A DNA stretch of 50,425 bases, taken from Porphyromonadaceae bacterium UBA4702. Its GTDB lineage: Bacteria > Bacteroidota > Bacteroidia > Bacteroidales > Muribaculaceae. Below the pieces are notes generated by a model. That model worked only from the letters and a program-made list of their open reading frames with translations, did no database searches and was not told the DNA's origin. The stretch spans positions 30,554 to 80,978 of the forward strand of contig DHKE01000058.1 of assembly GCA_002404675.1 (NCBI GenBank), written 5' to 3'. Positions 34,657-44,100 of this stretch are shown here, piece by piece. Every line of letters starts with the position of its first letter. Position 1 is the first letter of the stretch. Made by a program: the position numbers and the translations under genes.

Positions 34657-35646
34657 TTAAAAGAGAGTTGGCTCAGTTCTGGCTACTGGAATGGTTGCTT
34701 TCCGTTTCTGCTCTGCGAGGGTGTTTCGCTCCCAGAAAACACCGTCTGAATACCCCTGGATTGTGCTGTCTTCTGCAGCACCGCGCAGCCGCTTTGCTGC
34801 CCACAGGCAGTATTCGCGGTTGATTTCCACGCCGATGCAGTGCCGTCCGAGCTTTTTGGCGACCACGGCGGCAGTGCCGCTGCCGAGGAACGGGTCGAAT
34901 ATCCTGTCGCCCTCACGAGACGAAGCCAGTATGAGCTTAGCGTACAGCTTCTCCGGCTTTTGGGTGGGGTGGTCTGTATTTTCGGGCATAGACCAGAATG
35001 GGATGCTTATGTCGTCCCAAAAATTGGATGGATACGTCTTGCGGAAATTGCCGGACTGTGTTTCCTGCCAGTCTTTCGGCTTGCCGTCTACGCGGTACGG
35101 GGCTAGTACACGCCGCTTCATCATGACGGCGTCCACGTCAAAATAGTAGTTCTTGGGGTCTTTGACCGCAAACCAAATATCTTCCATGCCGTTTTTCCAG
35201 TTGCCACGCGCTCCGCGCCCCTTTTCGCGCTGCCAGGATATGCGGTTGATTACGGCGAGCTTTTCGTCGAGGACGCGCTTCATTGATGCTGAACACTTCC
35301 AGTCGCCGCACATGTACAGCGAGCCCCCGGATTTCAGCTTGTCGCATACCTTGTACAGCCAGCTGCGCAGGTAGTCCTCATACTCGTCGGAGGACATTGA
35401 CGAGAACTTGTTGCCGTGGAAATTCTTGTCCAGATTATATGGCGGATCTATGATTATCAGGTCGAAATACTCATTTGGTATCAGGTCGATACAGTCGTAT
35501 ATGTCGCCGTTGACTATCATGTCGTCGCGAAATTGGTCTGTCAACTCTTCGCGAGACGACAGATACGTTTCCAGAGTGGGTATTTCCTCTTCCGAGACGG
35601 AGAGTGTCCTGTTGCGAGGTGCTTTTTCTTTGGTTATTGTGGTCAT
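34657..35646 (-). CDS. DNA adenine-N6 methyltransferase, beta class (system 2)
   Basis: 329 residues from the ATG at 35646 (MTTITKEKAP). Motif IV DPPY is at 67-70 (IIIDPPYNLDKNF) and comes before motif I DPFLGSGT at 251-258, the order of beta-class enzymes. HPTQKPEKLYAKLILASSREGDRIFDPF is the joining block. DPPY points to N6-adenine rather than N4-cytosine, though this is not decisive. The target-recognition region lies between, about 85-225. It precedes the putative nuclease. No clear promoter is seen in the 102 bases between it and secG. Confidence 0.9.
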   Translation of the reverse strand: MTTITKEKAPRNRTLSVSEEEIPTLETYLSSREELTDQFRDDMIVNGDIYDCIDLIPNEYFDLIIIDPPYNLDKNFHGNKFSSMSSDEYEDYLRSWLYKVCDKLKSGGSLYMCGDWKCSASMKRVLDEKLAVINRISWQREKGRGARGNWKNGMEDIWFAVKDPKNYYFDVDAVMMKRRVLAPYRVDGKPKDWQETQSGNFRKTYPSNFWDDISIPFWSMPENTDHPTQKPEKLYAKLILASSREGDRIFDPFLGSGTAAVVAKKLGRHCIGVEINREYCLWAAKRLRGAAEDSTIQGYSDGVFWERNTLAEQKRKATIPVARTEPTLF

Positions 35647-35686
35647 AAGCTGCGAATTATAGACTGTTGTGTTTGATACGACAAGA

Positions 35687-35719
35687 CACACCGCCTCCCC
35701 GAGGGCGGGGAGCAGTGTG
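35687..35719 (-). terminator. Hairpin after secG
   Basis: Arms at 35707-35719 and 35687-35700 pair (GGGGAGC-GTGTG with CACACCGCCTCCCC, one small bulge) around a six-base loop. T runs after it are short, so read-through into restriction system 2 is possible. Confidence 0.5.
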
Positions 35720-35748
35720 CTGTTATAGTCGTTGTCTCGCGTCCGTGT

Positions 35749-36123
35749 TTACTTGGCGGGAGCAGCCGGCTGCTCTGCTGCGGGCGCAGGTGCCGGTGCC
35801 GGTGCAGCAGCGGGCTTGGGAGCGGGAGCTGTAGTCGAAGGTGCAGCTGCCGGTGCAGTGGTCTGCGTCGGTGTGGCGGGGCGGACATCTGATGTCAGGG
35901 GAGCCTTGACCGCGAATGCGCCGAGGATGCTTGCCAGGCAGATGACGATGGCGAGCGTCCAGGTGGCCTTCTCGATGAAGTCTGTGGTCTTGCGGTAGCC
36001 CATGTACTGGTTGCCGCTCGAGTAGTCAGATGCCAGACCGCCTCCCTTTGACTTCTGTATCAGCACAGCGCCGATGAGAAGAAGGCAGGCAATCACGATG
36101 ACGATGCATAATAAGATGTACAT
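35749..36123 (-). CDS. secG: Preprotein translocase subunit SecG with Ala/Pro-rich tail
   Basis: Small subunit of the SecYEG channel. It has 124 residues; two membrane helices lie at about 2-22 and 53-73. The loop carries VLIQKSKGGGLASDYSSG, the SecG signature, then QYMGYRKTTDFIEKATWTLA typical of the phylum. After residue 78 the chain is an Ala/Pro/Thr-rich tail of about 45 residues with APAPAPAP runs, longer than in enterobacterial SecG and low in complexity. It closes the operon with the TPR, lptE and sigma-54 activator genes. Confidence 0.92.
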   Translation of the reverse strand: MYILLCIVIVIACLLLIGAVLIQKSKGGGLASDYSSGNQYMGYRKTTDFIEKATWTLAIVICLASILGAFAVKAPLTSDVRPATPTQTTAPAAAPSTTAPAPKPAAAPAPAPAPAAEQPAAPAK

Positions 36124-36126
36124 TTT

Positions 36127-36786
36127 TTATCGCTTGTTATTGTCGTTAATAATCAGTTTTTTCAGGAAACGGATTTGGTCTGCAAAGTAAGCACTTTTTT
36201 CCGGATTATTCAAGCTAATCGCCTGAATAATTTCGAGAGCCTTGCCGTAATTGCGGTTTTTGATCATGACGCGGGCGAAACTTTCGGACAGCGACGCGGG
36301 AGCGGGGGGCTCTGCTGGTGTCTGCTGCTTGGCCTTTGGCTCGTCTTCGGCTGCCGGTGCAATGTCCTCTGCCGGAGCTGGCTCGGACTGCTCTGCGGCG
36401 AGCGAGGAGAGGTAGTCGTCGGGGGCGGGGTTGAAGATGGCCTGTTCGGCGGCTTTTGCCTCGCGGGACGGGTCGCCGTGGGAGAATTTGCCGAGGAAAG
36501 CGTCAATGGTGTCTTCGGTCGAGGGGGCTGTGTGCCGAGGGTCGGGGTAGAAGTTGTCAAACACGTCGCCGTCCTTGCCCAGCAGGCGGAACAGGGCGTC
36601 GCGGTCTCCCAGCCCGGCGGCAATGCGAGCCTTGGCAGCGGTGTCGTCTTCCGCGTCGCCCTGCAGCAGGAGTGCGGCATCAGGGACTAAGCATGCTGGC
36701 CAGATGCGTGACAGCTCTTCAGCCTCGGCGGCTGTTGGGACGTGGCTGCCCTCGATGATTTCTCGCAACAGTTCAATTGTTTCCAT
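36127..36786 (-). CDS. Conserved TPR-like protein between lptE and secG
   Basis: 219 residues without signal peptide. The middle (about 115-165) is Ala/Pro/Glu-rich and disordered. The C-terminal 45 residues (SESFARVMIKNRNYGKALEIIQAISLNNPEKSAYFADQI is the region, from about 167) form a TPR-like helical pair. I know similar proteins in this position in Bacteroidales genomes, with no defined role. The stop is 3 bases ahead of secG and the start 10 bases after lptE, so it belongs to the operon. Confidence 0.72.
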   Translation of the reverse strand: METIELLREIIEGSHVPTAAEAEELSRIWPACLVPDAALLLQGDAEDDTAAKARIAAGLGDRDALFRLLGKDGDVFDNFYPDPRHTAPSTEDTIDAFLGKFSHGDPSREAKAAEQAIFNPAPDDYLSSLAAEQSEPAPAEDIAPAAEDEPKAKQQTPAEPPAPASLSESFARVMIKNRNYGKALEIIQAISLNNPEKSAYFADQIRFLKKLIINDNNKR

Positions 36787-36796
36787 GCTTCATTCG

Positions 36797-37333
36797 TTAC
36801 CAGTTGCCCAGAGTGGCGTTGAATATGAGGTCCACCAACTCCTTGGATATTTCGGTGCACAGGTCGTCCTGCACGTCTGTGAGCATTACCGAGCTTGAGA
36901 AGTCGCGGTATGCCGAGAACGACTGGTCCACGTTGTTTGCGGGGTTGGCGGCATCGGTGTATTTCACGCGCACCGTTATGGTGAGGCGAGTCTGTGTGGC
37001 GTAAGCGTCCTCGCCAACGGATTGGGGAGAGAGAGAGTAGCCGGTTATCTCGCCGGTGAGGCTCATGTCGGCATTGTTGTCGATAACCTGCAGGCGTGTC
37101 TGCCGCGCCACGGCATCGCGCAGAGTGTTCTCGAAAGTCTGCTGAAGCGGCGGGTATACCAGCGCGGCGCGTATCGGGAATTCGCCGATGCTGATGCTCT
37201 TGTAAATGTCATAGTTTATCGCCGAGCCGTTGAGGGTATACCTCGGCACGCACGACGTGAAGAGCGGCGTAGTGGCTATGGCGGTGAGTGCCAGAGCGGC
37301 TTTGACGGCGTATTTGCGGCGTATGGCTTTCAT
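36797..37333 (-). CDS. lptE: LptE-like LPS-assembly lipoprotein
   Basis: Outer-membrane lipoprotein partner of LptD in lipopolysaccharide insertion. It has 178 residues; the lipoprotein signal ends TTPLFTSC with Cys at 28. The opening YTLNGSAINYDIYKSISIGEF and the LTGEITGYSLSP block are characteristic of the Bacteroidota LptE family. The sequence is divergent from enterobacterial LptE, so assignment leans on family pattern and context. It overlaps the sigma-54 activator by 4 bases (ATGA). Confidence 0.87.
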   Translation of the reverse strand: MKAIRRKYAVKAALALTAIATTPLFTSCVPRYTLNGSAINYDIYKSISIGEFPIRAALVYPPLQQTFENTLRDAVARQTRLQVIDNNADMSLTGEITGYSLSPQSVGEDAYATQTRLTITVRVKYTDAANPANNVDQSFSAYRDFSSSVMLTDVQDDLCTEISKELVDLIFNATLGNW

Positions 37334-38559
37334 TCCTTGGCGAGTTTCTGGGGGATGTTCAATTCCTTGATTTTGCGGTATATTGTTCTTTCGGAGATGC
37401 CCAGGTCGGCGGCGGCTCGGCTTTTGTTGCCCTTGTTGCGGCGCAGCGCGTCGATGATTGTTTCGCGCTCGGCGTTTCGTTCCATGCCGCGAGGAGCTTC
37501 CACAGTCTCGGCCGGCAGGGTCTCTACAGCCGGCTCTTCCACGTCTGTCAGGCCGATGATGTGGCGCAGCGAGGCGGGGGCAGAGGACTGCGCGGCGGAC
37601 TGCCCCGACGACAGGGTTTCGATGCGTGCCGACATGGCTTCCATTTCGGCCTTCATTGCGGCGATGACCTGCCAGAGCATTTCGCGTTCCGTCTCGTAGG
37701 AGTGCGTCCTTTCGCGGACGATGAGGGAATTGTCAATTGACGACGATGCGGGGAGGCTCTCCATGAGGGTGCGGCGGTCCACCTCGCGTCCGGACTCGAA
37801 GAGGGCGAGCTGCTCCACGACGTTCTTGAGCTGGCGCACGTTGCCCGGCCAGCGGTACAGCAGCATGTACCTGCGGGCGTCGGCACTGAATGTGATAGGG
37901 GGCGTCATGTACTTCTCGGAGAAGTCGTTGGCAAACTTGCGTGCCAGCAGCATGATGTCGTCGCCGCGGTCGTGGAGGTTTGGGACTACAATGTGTATTG
38001 TCGAGAGGCGGTAGTACAGGTCTTCGCGGAACTTCCCCTTGGCGACAGCTTCGGGGAGGTCAACGTTGGTTGCGGCGACGATGCGGATGTCGGTTTTCTG
38101 CACCTTTGACGAGCCGACTTTCAGGAATTCGCCGGTCTCGAGCACACGCAGCAGCCGCGCCTGTGTGGTCATGGGCAGCTCTGCCACTTCGTCGAGGAAT
38201 ATGGTGCCGCCGTCAGCCTCTTCGAAATATCCCTTGCGGTCGGATATTGCCCCGGTGAACGAGCCTTTCTCGTGGCCGAACAGCTCGGAGTCGATAGTTC
38301 CTTCGGGTATTGCGCCGCAGTTGACGGCGATGTATTTCTTGTGCTTGCGCGAGCCGAAATGGTGTATGATTTTCGGGAAGAACTCCTTGCCGCTTCCGCT
38401 CTCGCCGTTTACCAGCACCGACAGGTCAATCGGGGCAACGCGCACGGCTCGCCCCACAGCTTCGAGCAGAGCCTGCGAATTGCCTATTATCGAGAATCTT
38501 CTTTTCGCTTCCGTCACCTTTGGGTCGTCTGCGAGGCTAATGATTTCGTTTTGCTTCAT
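37330..38559 (-). CDS. Sigma-54-dependent transcriptional activator without receiver domain
   Basis: 409 residues. The AAA+ domain has Walker A GESGSGKE at 52-59, the sigma-54 loop GSFTGA at 99-104 (consensus GAFTGA), and Walker B GTIFLDEV at 118-125. ATNVDLPEAVAKGKFREDLYYRLS is also present. A Fis-type helix-turn-helix ends the chain (NKSRAAADLGISERTIYRKIKEL). The N-terminal sensor is only about 20 residues, so activity is probably controlled by level or partners. It overlaps lptE and lies in an envelope operon, a conserved phylum arrangement. Targets are unknown. Confidence 0.92.
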   Translation of the reverse strand: MKQNEIISLADDPKVTEAKRRFSIIGNSQALLEAVGRAVRVAPIDLSVLVNGESGSGKEFFPKIIHHFGSRKHKKYIAVNCGAIPEGTIDSELFGHEKGSFTGAISDRKGYFEEADGGTIFLDEVAELPMTTQARLLRVLETGEFLKVGSSKVQKTDIRIVAATNVDLPEAVAKGKFREDLYYRLSTIHIVVPNLHDRGDDIMLLARKFANDFSEKYMTPPITFSADARRYMLLYRWPGNVRQLKNVVEQLALFESGREVDRRTLMESLPASSSIDNSLIVRERTHSYETEREMLWQVIAAMKAEMEAMSARIETLSSGQSAAQSSAPASLRHIIGLTDVEEPAVETLPAETVEAPRGMERNAERETIIDALRRNKGNKSRAAADLGISERTIYRKIKELNIPQKLAKE

Positions 38560-38602
38560 AATCGTGTTTTGCGGGGGCGCAGGCGGCAGCCCCGTCTGTT
38601 TT

Positions 38603-39451
38603 CTATTTTATCGAGGATAGTGAATAAGTCTTTTGTCGCAGCATCGCCCCCAGCTCCTCAATGGTGCTGCACTCGTCCTGCTGCTGCGGCATGATAGGGT
38701 CGCCGATGCTGACGTGTACCTTGCGGCCTCGCATACGGAACACTTCGCGTGGGAGGCGCAGCGTGCGCAGACGCCAGTCTATCACCCCGAGGATGCTGGA
38801 GAATGTGCTGTTGTGCCCGTGAAAGTAAATCGGCACTACCGGCACATGTAGCTGGCGTATCAGGCGTATTACGGAGGGCTGCCACTGTCGGTCGGCGATG
38901 CGGAGGTTGCGCTGCAGCTTTGAGACCGCGCCTGCGGGGAAGAAGCCCAGGGGCTTGCCGGCACGCACCTGCGCTATTGCCTCGCGTATCCCGAGCATCG
39001 AGATGCGCCGCTTTTCCGGGTCGGCGCTGGCAGAGGGGTCAACGGCGATGAATGACGGCCGCATCGCCCGCAGGTTGTTGAGGAAGAAGTTGACCATCAC
39101 GCGGTATTCCGGGCGCAGCGAGGAGACGATGTGGATGAGCAGTATGCCGTCCATTCCGCCGAAGGGATGGTTGCTGACGGTGATGAACGCTCCTGTGGGG
39201 AACTGCTTGAGCGCCTCTATGTTGTCGATGCGCAGCTTTATCTTGAACTCCTCCTCGACCAGACGGTGCGAGAATTCCGCCCCGGGAGTGTCGCAATAGC
39301 GGCCGTGCACCTGGTTGACGCGGTCCACCCACAGCCAGTGCATGACACGCTCGACGAGGCGGCGGTGTTTCTCCAGTGCCGGGGCCATCTTCTTTATGTC
39401 GTCGAAATTCAGCACGTCAGGCCGTATCGGCTGCTCTGTATTGTCTTGCAT
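38603..39451 (-). CDS. PlsC-like lysophospholipid/lipid acyltransferase
   Basis: 282 residues from the ATG at 39451; a GTG at 39499 would add 16 residues, but the ATG and a leader of about 60 bases look better. The acyltransferase HX4D motif is NHPFGGMDG near 100-108. FFLNNLRAMRPSFIAVDPSA, GKPLGFFPAGAVS and VPVVPIYFHGHNS are motifs II-IV of the PlsC superfamily. It may acylate phospholipid or amino-acid lipids (the glycine-lipid O-acyltransferase GlsA of Bacteroides is a relative), but no partner N-acyltransferase is beside it. It heads the operon to secG. Confidence 0.85.
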   Translation of the reverse strand: MQDNTEQPIRPDVLNFDDIKKMAPALEKHRRLVERVMHWLWVDRVNQVHGRYCDTPGAEFSHRLVEEEFKIKLRIDNIEALKQFPTGAFITVSNHPFGGMDGILLIHIVSSLRPEYRVMVNFFLNNLRAMRPSFIAVDPSASADPEKRRISMLGIREAIAQVRAGKPLGFFPAGAVSKLQRNLRIADRQWQPSVIRLIRQLHVPVVPIYFHGHNSTFSSILGVIDWRLRTLRLPREVFRMRGRKVHVSIGDPIMPQQQDECSTIEELGAMLRQKTYSLSSIK

Positions 39452-39518
39452 ATCAAACTGATTAGGGGGCAGTGCGGGCGTAAATCCTTGTCCGCGCACA
39501 CCTGCGCCAATGTATGCG

Positions 39519-39549
39519 CAAAATTACAATTTTTCCCTGTAACGGCAAA
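39519..39549 (-). promoter_or_regulatory. Promoter of the acyltransferase-to-secG operon
   Basis: On the minus strand TTTG (39549-39546), 19 bases, TAATTTTG (39526-39519). Transcription should start near 39512, giving a 60-base leader to the ATG at 39451. Confidence 0.75.
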
Positions 39550-39581
39550 ACCGCCTGCGCCCTCGGGTTTGTAGGGCAAAT

Positions 39582-40262
39582 TTATGGGGGTGGCAAGTTG
39601 CGGGTGTCGCTGCCGATGCACAGCAGGATGACTGCCGCGAGAACTGGCGTGGAGACGAGGGCTATAATCACCCACAAGGCGGCGCTGCGGTTACGCCGTT
39701 TTGCCATTGATGCCACAAGTACGTACAACCCGGCTAATATGCCGAGCAACGGTATGCCCATGATTATTACCATCATAAGGCCGCTGAAACCGCTTGTCCT
39801 TTCGTATGCAGGTGGAATGGGGGGATTTGCAGGCCTGGTTGTCGGCTCAATGTCTTTGTCTTTTGAGGGGATTTGCCAGTCGCCGTTTACCTCCTTGCCG
39901 TTTACCTCTTTCAGCCTGAATTTGATTTTGAAATCACGCATATACCAGGATTGCCGCAGCGGCTCGTTGGCTGGTATCTTGATTTTCTTGGCAAGCCCGG
40001 GCTCTATTGCGGTGTGAGTGTTAAAGTCTTCGTAGTCAAGCTGGTTTCCGTCCATGTCGAAATATGAAATCTGGAAACTGAGACTTTTTATTGCATAATT
40101 GGTGTTGTTTTTCAGACCGATATATGCGTCAGACAACCCTGGGTCGTGTTCGTAAGTTCCGGCGGTCACAGGTTCGGTTGCCTTGTCGTTTGCTGCGCTT
40201 GCGACTGATGACAGGGCAAGGCACAAAAGGGCTATGACGTATCTGAAAATCCGTGTATCCAT
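39582..40262 (-). CDS. Exported protein with two C-terminal membrane helices, function unknown
   Basis: 226 residues from the ATG at 40262. A signal peptide (FRYVIALLCLALSSVASA) is followed by a beta-rich domain of about 110 residues (DAYIGLKNNTNYAIKSLSFQ, WYMRDFKIKFRLKEV) resembling FxLYD-type domains, a Pro-rich linker near 140, and two helices at about 155-177 and 190-212. I do not recognise a named family. It has a -7 box about 42 bases upstream and is divergent from the Sel1-like gene. Confidence 0.6.
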   Translation of the reverse strand: MDTRIFRYVIALLCLALSSVASAANDKATEPVTAGTYEHDPGLSDAYIGLKNNTNYAIKSLSFQISYFDMDGNQLDYEDFNTHTAIEPGLAKKIKIPANEPLRQSWYMRDFKIKFRLKEVNGKEVNGDWQIPSKDKDIEPTTRPANPPIPPAYERTSGFSGLMMVIIMGIPLLGILAGLYVLVASMAKRRNRSAALWVIIALVSTPVLAAVILLCIGSDTRNLPPP

Positions 40263-40303
40263 ATTTGCTGGCATTGGTGTGGGGCATTGTTGGTAATCAA
40301 GTG

Positions 40304-40311
40304 CAAATGTA
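40304..40311 (-). promoter_or_regulatory. -7 box for the leftward exported-protein gene
   Basis: TACATTTG on the minus strand, 42 bases from the ATG at 40262. The upstream element at -33 is poor. Confidence 0.45.
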
Positions 40312-40370
40312 GGCAAAATATCCACACGGAGAATAATCTCCTGATGTAATTGTCCTTGCAGACGATAATA

Positions 40371-40388
40371 ATGACCTCAAGAGGCCAT
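40371..40388. promoter_or_regulatory. Palindrome between divergent promoters, possible operator
   Basis: ATGACCTC-AA-GAGGCCAT, 7 of 8 positions paired, lies 18 bases before the rightward -7 box. It could be an operator; function unproven. Confidence 0.35.
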
Positions 40389-40406
40389 TATATGAATAAT
40401 TATAAG

Positions 40407-40414
40407 TATCTTTG
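40407..40414 (+). promoter_or_regulatory. -7 box for the Sel1-like gene
   Basis: TATCTTTG followed by C, 62 bases before the ATG at 40477. No good TTTG is found at -33. Confidence 0.55.
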
Positions 40415-40476
40415 CAACGTGCGTCCTGCCTTTCGGCAGCCGTGTGCATTTATTTTTAATAGACAAACTAACGAAT

Positions 40477-41133
40477 ATGCGAAAAATCTTCCTTTTCATC
40501 GCTGCCTGCGCCGCCCTGTGCTGCGGCGCGTCGCTGGCGCAAAGCGGCGGCTCTGCCCGCTGCTCTTCTCATGCTGACCAGTATGAGTATATCGACACTC
40601 TCGAGTATGACATGGACTCTGTTGTGGTCTATGACGAGGACATATATGCCGACATGGACTCTGCATGGGTGGCAGAGGACTCTGTCCCTGGGGAGTTCAT
40701 CGAATATGTGGACGTGGACAGCACCGGCTATGCCGAGCAGACGCTCCCCTTCACCGCCGAAGAGATAAGCGCACTCACCCCGGTGGAGTACGACCCTGAG
40801 GTCTATGAGGACATGGACGAGGACGGGCTGATGTTATTCGCCACCTTGTTTCCCGATGACCCTAACGTCTACTGGGCGTTGGCGCTTGCGGTGAAGGCCT
40901 CTCCTGCTGCCGGCGAGCGCGGCGAGGTGACGCTGCAATACATCGTCATGGCTGCCAAGGGCGGGTGTGTGCCAGCCATGAGGGCAATGGCGGACATCCT
41001 GGTCAGTTTTGACGACATCACAGAGGAATACCGCGACGTGGCGCGTGCCCTCTTCTACAAGGCTGCCGAGGGCGGCGACGAGTACAGCCAGGAGGTTGTC
41101 AGCCTGTACGAGGAGCAGATGTCGCGCAGATAG
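40477..41133 (+). CDS. Exported protein with Sel1-like repeats and acidic N-terminal half
   Basis: 218 residues from the ATG at 40477, which gives a clean signal peptide (MRKIFLFIAACAALCCGASLAQ). Residues about 35-115 are strongly acidic and Tyr-rich (EYIDTLEYDMDSVVVYDEDI) and likely unstructured or ion-binding. The C-terminal third has two Sel1-like helical repeats: YIVMAAKGGCVPAMRAMADI and ALFYKAAEGGDEYSQEV. Sel1 proteins usually act as scaffolds. No named family beyond this. The next gene, a 1500-residue surface protein, starts 52 bases later on the same strand, so they are probably co-expressed. Confidence 0.7.
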   Translation: MRKIFLFIAACAALCCGASLAQSGGSARCSSHADQYEYIDTLEYDMDSVVVYDEDIYADMDSAWVAEDSVPGEFIEYVDVDSTGYAEQTLPFTAEEISALTPVEYDPEVYEDMDEDGLMLFATLFPDDPNVYWALALAVKASPAAGERGEVTLQYIVMAAKGGCVPAMRAMADILVSFDDITEEYRDVARALFYKAAEGGDEYSQEVVSLYEEQMSRR

Positions 41134-41185
41134 AAGCCCCGGGACACGCCGATTATCAACAGCAAACTAACTCTATACACGCAAT

Positions 41186-44100
41186 ATGACTATGAAACGA
41201 TACCTGATTCCGCTCATGCTGGCTTGCGGCATATTGCCCCTTTCGGCGCAGACGGGAACCCCAGAGCAGACACGCGCCAGGGGCAGCAGAGCCGTGCAGC
41301 TTTTCCCCTCGTCCACTCGTTTGCCAGGGTCGGACGGCGGCGAAGCGGCTGTACGCCGAGCTCCGGTGCGCCGCCTTGAGGGCGTGCCGCCGGTTAAGGT
41401 GCGCCTCGGCGCGATGAAGACTTACGACAGCAGCTGGACTGACAGCGACGATGCGGGCTTCTACATAATAGACGCCAACGATGGCTCGATGACCTTGCAG
41501 CATGCCAACTCGACTTTCTCGACTGTCATTGCCGCTGTCAAGAAGGGGGAGACGATGTACTGCATCTCCACTTCCGAAGACCTCGAGCATGTCTATTACA
41601 ACCAGTATTCCGCCTCGACGTGGAACAGCATCGGCACCAAGCAGGAGATTGATCTGGTCAACGTGGCTCTCGACCTGACATACGACGAGAAGACCAGACA
41701 GGTATACGGCTTCTTCTATGCCGAGGACCAGAACGAATATACAAAATTCGCGAAATTCAGCCTCTCTACCGCCGAAATTACTGCTCTGACTGATGACAAC
41801 GTTGAACGGCAGGCGTATGCCTGTGCCGCTGACGGCAACGGCACGATATACTGGCTGTCCTCAACGCGGCTTGGAACAATCAATGCTGACGGCAGCGGAT
41901 ATACGTATCTGTATAGTCCGAAAGTGTACCCCGAGCGTCGCAACACCATGGCATACGACCCCACCACGGGGCTGCTCTACGCACTGGTGACCACGGAGCA
42001 GATGCAGAGCGGCGTGAGGTCATACATCTCCTCGCTCTACAGCATTGACCCGGTGTCGAAGGCAGTGACGCAGATACGCCAATTCCCCACCGAGCAGGGC
42101 TTCGCGGGGCTGTATGTGCTGCCCCTTGAGATAGCTGACGACGCTCCGGGGCAGGTCTCTGACGTGTCGTTCTCGTTTACCGGCGACACCCCGCCGCTGG
42201 GCACGGTGACGCTCACTGCCCCGACAAAGACGCACATCGGCGGCACGCTCACAGGGCCGCTGACGATAATCATTGAGCTAGGCGGCGTGGAGCATGCCAT
42301 CTATGACGTGCAGCCCGGGGCGCGTGTCACCTCCGAGGCGTACACGTTTGCCGAGGGGACGCAGCAGGTGACTATAACTGTCGCCAACAGCACCGACCGG
42401 GGCGAGGCTCTTGCCATGGAGGTGTTCGCTGGGCGCGACGTCCCCGCAGCACCCGCCTCTGTGACGCTGACGCAGAACGAGGCTGGCCAGCCGCACATCT
42501 CGTGGACTGCCGTGACCGCCGGCGCGTCAAACGGCGCGATTGACGCTGCCTCGCTGCGCTACCGCGTGGTGCGCGTGACTGACAACGTCACCGTGGCAGA
42601 CCGTCTTGCGGCAACTGAATATACCGACGAGGCTTACGTCTCCAACGGCCGTGCCGTGAGCTATGACGTGTACGCCTCCACCGTTGACGGCGAGGGTGCG
42701 CCCACGCGCTCCAACAGGCTCGCCATAGGCGTGGAGTGTACAGTCCCCTTTGCGGAGACATTCGACACTGCCGACGATGCCGACCTGTGGACTGTGGAAG
42801 ACCTGAACGGCGGCGCGACGTGGCAGTATTCCGCTTCGTCCAAGCACATGTACTACAAGTATGACGAGAACCGCCTCCCCGGCGACGACTGGCTCTATTC
42901 GCCGGCTATCCGCCTCGAGGCCGGCAAGATGTACATGCTCACCTACGACTACCGCTCCATGATGTCGAGCTATCCGGAGAGCTTCTCCGTGTCGCTGGGC
43001 ACTGCCGCCACGTCGGCCGGCATGACACGCCAGCTCGCCGACCACCCGCAGGTCAAGAGCGGCAAAGTCCCCGACAAGGGCACGGCGGCGTTCAGTGTCG
43101 AGGCCGGCGGCCTGTACTACATCGGCTTCCACGAGACCAGCGCGCCCAATATGTACACCCTGACGCTTGACAATATCGCCCTGCGCGAAATCAGCGACAA
43201 AGTCCCTGCTGCGCCGGCTCTGGAAATCACTCCGGGCGAGGGGGGAGCATTGTCCGCAACGGTCACCGTAACCGCGCCGACGGCGGATGCTGACGGTGGC
43301 ACGCTCGAGGACTTGCAGCGCGTGGTGCTGATGCGTGCCGACCGCGCCGAGGCGGTCAAGGAGTTCCCCTCCCCTGCCCCCGGCACTGCGCTCTCATTTA
43401 CCGACACCGACATCGCGGCTGACGGCAAGTATACATACTACGCTTACGGCGTGAACGCCTCAGGCGAAGGCTCGGAGACCCGCGTCACCGCATACATAGG
43501 CAAGGACGACCCCGGCGCGGTGGAAAACCTCACGCTCGCCGACGTGGACGGCAAGCCCGTGCTGACATGGTCTGCCCCCACCGCAGGACGCAACGGCGGC
43601 TGGTTTGACGCTTCGGCCATGACGTATACAGTCTACCGCTATTTCGGCGACTTCGACTGCCTGGCACAGGGGCTGGAAGCCACCACGCTCACGGACAGCG
43701 AGCTGGTCATACCCGCTGGCGAGCAACTGCCCGCAAGTTATGTGGTGCGTGCCGTGGCTGACGGCAAGAACGGCGTGGCCACGGAGTCGAACTACGTGCT
43801 GTTCGGCACTCCCTACGCTGCTCCCCTAACCGAGAATTTTGCCGGCGCGGACATGGCTCTCTACCCCTGGATGAGCGTCACCGACGAGCCGCTGAACTCC
43901 GCATGGACGCTCGACGCTTCGGGACGCAACCCCGTCGCTTTGGACTATTCCGGCGACCAGGGTCTTGCCACGTTCCACAGTGCCGGCGAGGTCGAGAGCG
44001 GCATCGGCTCATGGTTCATCTCGCCGAAAATCTCGCTCTCGGCTATGGAAAGCCCTGTCGCTTCATTTGCGCTCTACCACAGCCATATCGACGGCGTGAC

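Noticed and set aside
38560-38602. GC-rich hairpin between the acyltransferase and sigma-54 activator genes
   Set aside because: The stem is short (GGGGC/GCCCC) with only a run of A after it on the transcribed side, so it does not qualify as a terminator within this operon.
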